From assembly GCA_964443415.1 (NCBI GenBank), contig CAYUDC010000090.1, positions 1 to 11,051 on the forward strand: a stretch of 11,051 nt of DNA. The letters run 5' to 3'. Below the pieces are notes generated by a model. The model did not search any database, was not told where the DNA came from, and saw only the letters and a list, made by a program, of their open reading frames with translations. Positions 6,524 to 11,051 of this stretch are shown piece after piece. Positions within the stretch are counted from its first letter, which is position 1. Each line of letters opens with the position of its first letter. Source of the DNA: B1 sp964443415 (GTDB lineage Bacteria > Bacteroidota > Bacteroidia > UKL13-3). Both the position numbers and the translations under genes were made by a program.

Positions 6524-6851
6524 TTGTACTCGAAATCAATGGTTCAACACTTACTGCTCCTATGGCATTTTTACAACAGGCAAGCAGCAATCCCATCCGA
6601 TCGTTTTTAGGAATACGCCAGCTTTCTGATGCAATATTCAATAACCAACCTTCTGGAATTAAACCGTCAAAAAATGGAAAAAGCCTATTGCTTTTATAAG
6701 CGATGTTGGTTACAGGCATCTTAAAGGTGATAAATTGATTTGGGTAGGCTAACACATAGTCGTCATCATATTTAAATTCATAGTTGCCAAGGTCGTCTTC
6801 AGTTAAAATACCTGCCTTAACATGATTGTATTTAATGATTGCTTGTCTCAT
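6516..6851 (-). CDS. HipS-like protein (stand-alone HipA N-terminal subdomain)
   Basis: The 111-residue product consists only of the N-terminal subdomain of HipA. ILTEDDLGNYEFKYDDDY (15-32) and the signature FPFFDGLIPEGWLLNIA (58-74) are followed by DRMGLLLACCKNAIGAVSVEP (84-104), corresponding to the D-x-F-x-L-L...G-x-x-x-G-A-x block of HipA. In the E. coli O127 HipBST system the equivalent protein, HipS, is the antitoxin that neutralises HipT; by analogy this is the likely antitoxin. I chose the internal ATG 6849-6851 (MRQAIIKYNH) over the upstream one at 6884 because family members begin about here and the upstream 11 residues lie entirely within hipB. With this start the gene overlaps hipB by 20 bases and the kinase gene by 8, implying one transcript and coupled translation. 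Confidence 0.85.
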   Translation of the reverse strand: MRQAIIKYNHVKAGILTEDDLGNYEFKYDDDYVLAYPNQFITFKMPVTNIAYKSNRLFPFFDGLIPEGWLLNIASESWRIPKNDRMGLLLACCKNAIGAVSVEPLISSTND

Positions 6852-7047
6852 TGCTTTCTTTAATTGGACCGAGGGTGTGACCAAACAAGTTTAAAACATG
6901 GTTAACCTTTACCAAGCTAAGATTTTCTTTGCCTTGCTCAATTTTACGAATGACTGTTAAAGCCACCCCAGCTCTTTCTGCAAATTCTTCCTGGCTAAGA
7001 TTCAATAGCTTTCTTCTACTTTTTACAAATTCAGATAATACACTCAT
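6832..7047 (-). CDS. HipB-like helix-turn-helix repressor
   Basis: The 71-residue protein is almost entirely an HTH_3/Cro-type DNA-binding domain. Helices 2 and 3 are in LSQEEFAERAGVALTVIRKI, followed by EQGKENLSLVKVNHVLNLFG, the usual closing helices. HipB proteins bind as dimers to palindromes in their own promoter and autoregulate the operon. Here the palindromes lie directly upstream (7051-7156), the first beginning 3 bases before the ATG at 7045-7047. It is the first gene of the hipB-hipS-hipT operon and overlaps the next. The tail KESNETSNH after the fold is short. Confidence 0.88.
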   Translation of the reverse strand: MSVLSEFVKSRRKLLNLSQEEFAERAGVALTVIRKIEQGKENLSLVKVNHVLNLFGHTLGPIKESNETSNH

Positions 7048-7050
7048 TTA

Positions 7051-7070
7051 TTATATGCATTTGCATACAA
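7051..7070. promoter_or_regulatory. Operator O1 (HipB-type palindrome)
   Basis: TTATATGCATTTGCATACAA contains perfect 6-bp arms TATGCA (7054-7059) and TGCATA (7062-7067) around TT; the outer TT/AA also match. It lies between the predicted -7 box and the hipB start codon, so a bound repressor would block initiation. Confidence 0.7.
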
Positions 7071-7075
7071 AAGTA
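7068..7075 (-). promoter_or_regulatory. Predicted -7 box of the hip operon promoter (TACTTTTG)
   Basis: The minus strand reads TACTTTTG, an exact TAnnTTTG match, overlapping the edge of O1. A TTTG at 7098-7101 inside O2 could be the -33 element, with a slightly long 22-base spacer. The start would be near 7061, leaving a short leader before the hipB ATG. Confidence 0.5.
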
Positions 7076-7090
7076 GTTTTTTTAATTAAA

Positions 7091-7110
7091 TTATATGCAA
7101 AAAGATATAA
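7091..7110. promoter_or_regulatory. Operator O2 (degenerate palindrome)
   Basis: TTATATGCAAAAAGATATAA has the same left half as O1 (TTATATGCA) and outer arms TTATAT/ATATAA that pair perfectly; its centre is not symmetric. It begins exactly 40 bases after the start of O1 and covers the possible -33 element. Confidence 0.6.
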
Positions 7111-7130
7111 TTTTGGTTTTTTATTCTAAT

Positions 7131-7156
7131 TTATATGTATTTGCATATACATATAA
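7131..7156. promoter_or_regulatory. Operator O3 (nested palindromes)
   Basis: TTATATGTATTTGCATATAC (7131-7150) aligns with O1 at nearly every position and starts exactly 40 bases after O2. In addition TTATATGTA (7131-7139) and TACATATAA (7148-7156) form a perfect 9-bp inverted repeat around 8 bases. Two overlapping symmetric sites therefore share this stretch. Confidence 0.6.
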
Positions 7157-7174
7157 ATCAATCGGGTTGAACCA

Positions 7175-7184
7175 AAACCGAGAA
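7175..7184. repeat. Direct repeat AAACCGAGAA, promoter-end copy
   Basis: This is an exact match to 5581-5590, located about 19 bases beyond operator O3 and so just outside the hip operon's control region. Together the two copies bracket the entire three-gene cassette (about 1.6 kb). Confidence 0.4.
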
Positions 7185-7228
7185 TAGCTTATAAGTATGA
7201 GTATTTTTTCTTGCATACTAAAAGTTAA

Positions 7229-9295
7229 TTACTGTTTCACCCATTTGCTTCTAAAGGTGTTTCCATAAATATCTACCATTTGCAAAAAATAAACACCTTC
7301 CGATAAATCACTGCAATCTAATTGGTGCGTGCCTTTAGGATATTGAAGGTGAATCTCCTTTGCTTTCTTGCCCAAGCCATCTACCAAGGTAATTTCTTGG
7401 AGCCATACGCTTGGAGAATGAACGGTAAATAAACCATTACTTGGGTTAGGGTAAACTTTAATTTCAGGTCGCTCTTTGAGTTTATCCTCAAGTCCTATTG
7501 GAATAATGACCATTGTTCTGTGATAAGCATAATTTTGCAATGAATCCTCGGGGTAACAGGCGCTGATTGGTTCAACCCGTAGCATAAACTCATATACATT
7601 ACTCATTTGAATCTCGGTTCTGTTGATGCTATCAAATATTTCGGCTTTAAAGTTTGTTTGAGGTGCAAGAAAGGGAATATTCAATATAACGATCGAGTCG
7701 ATTGGAGAATAACTTTGCCATTGAGGTTGGCTGTATAGGGGCGNNNNNNNNNNNNNNNNNNNNNNNNNNNNNNNNNNNNNNNNNNNNNNNNNNNNNNNNN
7801 NNNNNNNNNNNNNNNNNNNNNNNNNNNNNNNNNNNNNNNNNNNATAGTATGAGCCGGGATATACCAAAACCCCAATGTTGGATAAAGCTTGGTCTGAATC
7901 ATACAAGCAATTGCCATTTAAATCTTTAAATAGTTGTCCTTGTAAGGTATTGGTGTATGCTGCTTGATAGGAGGTATCGTTGATGCAAATGAGGTATTCT
8001 ACCTGCTTATCTTGATGGTATAGGAGGTTATTTTCTAGGAGTGAATAAAAGGTTTTACAACTTATAAATGATACTCCTTTTGGGTTGGTGTATAAATGGG
8101 TATAATATCCCATGTGATAGGGTTTTGAGGCCCATTCAAGTTGTCCATTTAAAGGATTGGTTTTAATAAGTAAACTATTTTCTCCCTTACCATAAAATTT
8201 GAGTTGGTTAAAGGACATAGAATCGTTAAAGGATAGAAGCAAATAATTAGAAGAGCCATTATTGATCAGGTGTGAGATGCCACCATTTGTGATGTCTTTA
8301 GACCATAGGAGGTTTCCAAGGCTATTATACTTTACCAGTGCGCGGCCTCCCCAATAAATATTGTTTTGACGGTCGCAAGCGATGGTTGGAATAAAATTTA
8401 AGGTATCGATGCGATTGGCCCAATAATAATCTCCATTGCTAGCGTATTTGGCTAAGAACCCATTTGAAGTGGAGGAATTGCTTAGCCGCAAGGTGTCTAT
8501 TTGGTTAAAGACCATATAATCTGTTGACCCAAGGTTAGTAGAAAAGCTGCCAGCCATTATAATAGCGCCTGCTTCATCTGTGGTTAACTTTAGAGAGGTG
8601 ACTCTACAAGGGTATTTTCCATAAATTTGTTTTACCCATATGGCGAGGCCGTCAGACGCATTTAATTTAGCTATAAACGGAAAGTCGTCATTAGCACTTA
8701 GCTCAAAACTGTCTATGTTGTTAGTGCCATTATTTTGTCCTATAACCACAATATCTTGATGTTTGTCTATAGCAAAACTTAAATTTCTAATTTGGTTGTC
8801 GGTGGTTGGATTGTTTTGGAACAACTTATGCCAAAGGAGGTTTAAATTAGCATCTAATTTTAATATCAGATACGAGAAAATTCGTATGTCGGTGTAGATG
8901 GTTACAGAGTCGATGATAATGTTGCCGCTGGTTCTGGCTAATACATAAATATTGCCAGCGGTGTCTATTTGCAATTGCTCTGGCAACAAGGAACCACCGC
9001 CCGAGTCGGACCATATCCTCAATAACTCGCCATACGAATTATACTTAGAGATAAAAGAATGGCTGTTGCTTTTATAGGGTGCGCTGTTAGCAAGCAGGGG
9101 AATGGTATCTAATAAGTTTGCACCATAACAGTTTCCGGCTACATAAAAGTGATCATTTGCACCATAGGCTCCGATAAAATCAAAGTCTAAGGAGTATTTC
9201 TCTGCGTTCTTAATTTGTTTAGTGAAAATGAGGTCTTGCGCAGAACAAAAATGGCAAAAGGCAAATAATAGTAAGGTAAGTTTAAGGTGTTTCAT
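7229..9295 (-). CDS. Secreted T9SS-sorted beta-propeller-like protein, interrupted by assembly gap
   Basis: The N terminus MKHLKLTLLLFAFCHFCSAQ is a classic signal peptide. Residues of about 25-430 contain repeated units such as FISKYNSYGELL, YLILKLDANLNLLW, FIAKLNASDGLAIW, FLAKYASNGDYYWA and LVKYNSLGNLLW, each followed by a strand like DTAGNIYVLA. This is the SBBP/beta-propeller style common in Bacteroidota exported proteins. LFKDLNGNCLYDSDQAL (455-471) begins an SdrD-B/CNA-B-like domain, and the 100-N gap falls within it. The last about 75 residues, from KVYPNPSNGLFTV, form a type A T9SS C-terminal sorting domain ending SKWVKQ. The protein is probably exported and surface-attached or released; no enzymatic motif is visible. 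The frame agrees on both sides of the gap if it is taken as 100 bases, but its true length is unknown, so the 688-residue length is nominal and the two sides could even be wrongly joined. Confidence 0.85.
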   Translation of the reverse strand: MKHLKLTLLLFAFCHFCSAQDLIFTKQIKNAEKYSLDFDFIGAYGANDHFYVAGNCYGANLLDTIPLLANSAPYKSNSHSFISKYNSYGELLRIWSDSGGGSLLPEQLQIDTAGNIYVLARTSGNIIIDSVTIYTDIRIFSYLILKLDANLNLLWHKLFQNNPTTDNQIRNLSFAIDKHQDIVVIGQNNGTNNIDSFELSANDDFPFIAKLNASDGLAIWVKQIYGKYPCRVTSLKLTTDEAGAIIMAGSFSTNLGSTDYMVFNQIDTLRLSNSSTSNGFLAKYASNGDYYWANRIDTLNFIPTIACDRQNNIYWGGRALVKYNSLGNLLWSKDITNGGISHLINNGSSNYLLLSFNDSMSFNQLKFYGKGENSLLIKTNPLNGQLEWASKPYHMGYYTHLYTNPKGVSFISCKTFYSLLENNLLYHQDKQVEYLICINDTSYQAAYTNTLQGQLFKDLNGNCLYDSDQALSNIGVLVYPGSYYXXXXXXXXXXXXXXXXXXXXXXXXXXXXXXXXXXPLYSQPQWQSYSPIDSIVILNIPFLAPQTNFKAEIFDSINRTEIQMSNVYEFMLRVEPISACYPEDSLQNYAYHRTMVIIPIGLEDKLKERPEIKVYPNPSNGLFTVHSPSVWLQEITLVDGLGKKAKEIHLQYPKGTHQLDCSDLSEGVYFLQMVDIYGNTFRSKWVKQ
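7744..7843. other. Assembly gap of exactly 100 Ns
   Basis: One hundred consecutive N characters is a common placeholder for a scaffold join of unknown size. It interrupts the SdrD-B-like region of the T9SS protein, just after residues IGVLVYPGSYY. A repetitive domain there would explain why assembly broke. Confidence 0.97.
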
Positions 9296-9494
9296 GGTTT
9301 AAAATAGAGGCTAATAGCTTTTCAACTTTAGCCAATTTATTGGAAGCAAGATACTAAATTAAATAAAATAAAACCCATCATATAGTTATAGAAAGAGGGA
9401 TTTAATTGTTGGAAGTATAGGCTCAAAACAGTAGTTAAAGTAAATTCCCAAGATACATTTTCCTTTAGAGGCTACCAATATCAGAATTATCCTT

Positions 9495-9502
9495 TAAATT
9501 TG
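9495..9502 (+). promoter_or_regulatory. Predicted -7 box for the lipoprotein operon (TAAATTTG)
   Basis: TAAATTTG is an exact TAnnTTTG match 29 bases before the ATG at 9532, predicting a leader of about 20-25 bases. No convincing -33 element is seen at standard spacing. A purine-rich AGAGGA lies about 9 bases before the ATG and may assist initiation. Confidence 0.45.
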
Positions 9503-9531
9503 ATAAGCCGCAAACCCAGAGGAAGCCACTT

Positions 9532-10296
9532 ATGAAAGCAATACAGTTTATTTTTTTTATAACCATGCTATTTGCATGTAAAAAAAATGAACCAATGGAT
9601 GCCAACAAGCATTCGTTACCACCTCCTACACGCGATACCACTATCAATTACGTGTACGACGCACCTGATCATCTCAAAGCCATGTTCTCTAAATTGCCTC
9701 GTGAGGGAGAAAAAAGCATGATCGTTAAAACATACTCTCATAATGGTCTCACCGAATCCTTCATCATATCAGGCGAAAGGCGGTATCTTGGGGGGAAATT
9801 TCAAGGTAATATTGATGGACCCGATACTAATACCTATTATTATATGCTCAATTACCATTATAGGTCATCACTGTATGGGTTTAATTTCACTATTTCTCAA
9901 GGGTACTTGTGGGCAATAGATTATTGCTTTAATTTCATAAAAAAACCAGGCTTTAGATATAACGCTCCATGGGTTACCGATTCGGCGTTTTGGGGAGTAG
10001 GCGCACCAAACTTTATGCTTCGTTTTGTAGCAGATTCTGGTGTTAACAATCATCTAAGTTTTCCGCAAAGTGATGAAGTATCAAGGAGTTTAATCAGCTG
10101 CCATGACTGTTTTACCGAAATAGGGAATTACCAGGTAAGGGGCAGAAGTTATGCCCATGTGTATCGCTTTAAAAATGATATCCAGATCCAACAAGGAAGT
10201 TCTTTTAACCCTTACTTTTTATGGATTGACAGAGATTATGGTATTATTCAGTTTCAATTAAAAGATTCAACCGTATGGAATTTTGATTATCCCTGA
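9532..10296 (+). CDS. Putative lipoprotein of unknown function
   Basis: I do not recognise this 254-residue protein as a named family. MKAIQFIFFITMLFACKKN is a lipoprotein signal with lipobox L-F-A-C, acylated Cys16 and then KKNEP, so the mature protein should be anchored at the cell envelope. The body is rich in aromatic residues and predicted strands (YYYMLNYHYRSSLYGFNFTI, 103-122). A C-terminal block reads CHDCFTEIGNYQVRGRSYAHVYRF, then YFLWIDRDYGIIQFQLKDSTVWNFDY. The final pattern Y-F-x-W-x-x-x-x-G-I-I-x-F-x-L-x-D-x-x-x-W is common at the end of small Bacteroidota lipoproteins and recurs in the next gene. Cysteines 187 and 190 (CHDC) could form a disulfide or bind a ligand. The next gene starts 1 base after its stop, so the two are surely co-transcribed. 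Confidence 0.78.
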   Translation: MKAIQFIFFITMLFACKKNEPMDANKHSLPPPTRDTTINYVYDAPDHLKAMFSKLPREGEKSMIVKTYSHNGLTESFIISGERRYLGGKFQGNIDGPDTNTYYYMLNYHYRSSLYGFNFTISQGYLWAIDYCFNFIKKPGFRYNAPWVTDSAFWGVGAPNFMLRFVADSGVNNHLSFPQSDEVSRSLISCHDCFTEIGNYQVRGRSYAHVYRFKNDIQIQQGSSFNPYFLWIDRDYGIIQFQLKDSTVWNFDYP

Positions 10297-10297
10297 T

Positions 10298-10993
10298 ATG
10301 ATGAGATTATTGATGGTATTCGTTTTATTGATTACTGCCTGTAGCAGGTATGAAGGAGAATCTTATGATCCTTGTAGTAATTATCCCTATTATAACACCT
10401 TCAAAGGAAAAAATTTAGGATTACTTCAATTAAACGACTCATCTGCTCGATGGGTGTATTTTGATACTTTACAAAGCATTAGTTTTATCAATTCAAATAA
10501 TTTCAGGACTAATTTTGTTTATAGTCATACAGAAGTAAGCCAATTAGAACAGTTGCTTAAACATAGAGATTCTATTGGCGGGCCCCCTTGTAAATTTCGC
10601 TACAAGATAAATGACTATTTCTTTGCACAAAAACAAATTGTTAATTATCGGTCTACCAACCTAGGACTTACTTTTGCTTATATCAGAAGAAGCATCCTTG
10701 ATAGTATCTCAGCCGACAGCTTAAAGTTGTTATATGGGATTGATAATTTTAGTTTGATGATGAACAAGGTAGAATTCAAATTTCCATTTAATTATAAAAC
10801 CACCTTAGACAATTGCATCCTTCATGATACATTAACCTTAGGAAAGGTAACTTACAAAGATTTGTATGAATCCTACATCGATTCTGCAATGATTGATACC
10901 AATATTGTAAATGTAACGGGGGTATATTACAGTAAAACTCATGGCTTGGTTGGCTTCTATTTGAGCAATAAAGAGTATTGGTATAAAGATTAA
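10298..10993 (+). CDS. Putative lipoprotein of unknown function, paralogue-like to upstream gene
   Basis: The start is ATG 10298 or the adjacent ATG 10301; a farther upstream in-frame ATG (10283) lies inside the previous gene and would add five residues before the signal. From 10298 the protein has 231 residues. MMRLLMVFVLLITACSRYEG is a lipoprotein signal with lipobox I-T-A-C and acylated Cys15. No named family is recognised. The C-terminal part has LHDTLTLGKVTYKDLYESY and then GVYYSKTHGLVGFYLSNKEYWYKD split over the end, with the same order of elements as the upstream lipoprotein: a strand with 'L-x-x-x-x-Y-x-x-x-Y', then 'Y-x-x-x-x-G-x-x-x-F-x-L-x-x-x-x-x-W'. This suggests the pair arose by duplication or belongs to one family. 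The stop TAA overlaps a following ATG as TAATG. Confidence 0.75.
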   Translation: MMRLLMVFVLLITACSRYEGESYDPCSNYPYYNTFKGKNLGLLQLNDSSARWVYFDTLQSISFINSNNFRTNFVYSHTEVSQLEQLLKHRDSIGGPPCKFRYKINDYFFAQKQIVNYRSTNLGLTFAYIRRSILDSISADSLKLLYGIDNFSLMMNKVEFKFPFNYKTTLDNCILHDTLTLGKVTYKDLYESYIDSAMIDTNIVNVTGVYYSKTHGLVGFYLSNKEYWYKD

Positions 10994-11051
10994 TGACAAT
11001 GATATCAGGGTATCCTGCCAACAATCAAAAATTCCTATGGCTATTTCTACT
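10993..11051 (+). CDS. Possible start of a third gene in the lipoprotein operon (truncated by window)
   Basis: ATG at 10993-10995 overlaps the preceding TAA by one base (TAATG), a frequent coupling arrangement. The frame stays open to the window edge and reads MTMISGYPANNQKFLWLFLL. The polar stretch followed by a hydrophobic run would suit a signal peptide. With only 19 codons visible this may be chance. Confidence 0.35.
   Translation, partial: MTMISGYPANNQKFLWLFL

Noticed and set aside
7194..7219. AGTATG/CATACT inverted repeat downstream of the T9SS gene, as terminator or fourth operator
   Set aside because: It has 6 AT-rich pairs with a 14-base loop and no T-run. The TTGCATAC half-site resembles O1 but is off the 40-bp spacing and has no partner half.
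7702..7929. Open frames crossing the N run on both strands
   Set aside because: They exist only because N codons contain no stops; the T9SS protein frame explains the sequence.
9309..9332. GGCTAA/TTAGCC inverted repeat in the leader of the T9SS gene
   Set aside because: The 6-bp stem with a 12-base loop in AT-rich DNA could form a leader hairpin, but nothing else supports a regulatory role.
1..11051. CRISPR array, tRNA, rRNA, insertion sequence or phage integrase
   Set aside because: I saw no regularly spaced repeats, no tRNA or rRNA signature and no transposase or integrase motif in any frame.

Overview
The window looks like chromosomal DNA of a Bacteroidota bacterium. The main reasons are a secreted protein with a C-terminal type IX secretion sorting domain, several exact matches to the Bacteroidota -7 promoter box (TAnnTTTG), little sign of Shine-Dalgarno sequences, and a GxxExxY-family remnant. 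The base composition is AT-rich. I cannot name a genus. A run of exactly 100 Ns (7744-7843) shows that two contigs were joined, so lengths across it are not reliable.

Layout. At 1-174 (+) is the C-terminal tail of what appears to be penicillin-binding protein 1C. It converges, stop to stop with 4 bases between, on gpsA (179-1198, -). The stretch 1199-1646 has no intact gene; it holds a short repeat and a collapsed GxxExxY pseudogene (1386-1582). Next comes the housekeeping pair rpsO (4044-4319, -) and pnp (1647-3944, -), with a terminator-like hairpin between them and another after pnp. An alpha/beta-hydrolase-fold protein follows (4438-5463, -).

The most interesting region is 5579-7156. It is a three-gene operon on the minus strand: a HipB-like repressor, a small protein that is only the N-terminal subdomain of HipA, and a HipA-like kinase lacking that subdomain. 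This is the order and split of the tripartite HipBST toxin-antitoxin systems. Upstream lie three related palindromic sites starting at 7051, 7091 and 7131, exactly 40 bp apart, with predicted promoter elements overlapping the first two. The kinase has an N-terminal C-x2-C...H-x2-C motif and a T-I-T sequence where I place the Ser-x-Ser autophosphorylation motif of E. coli HipT. A 10-bp direct repeat sits at both ends of the cassette.

Beyond it are a large T9SS-exported beta-propeller-like protein broken by the assembly gap (7229-9295, -) and, divergently, two tightly spaced lipoprotein genes of unknown function (9532-10296 and 10298-10993, +). A third frame starts on the TAATG overlap at 10993 and runs off the window. 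The lipoproteins share a C-terminal pattern and probably belong to one family.
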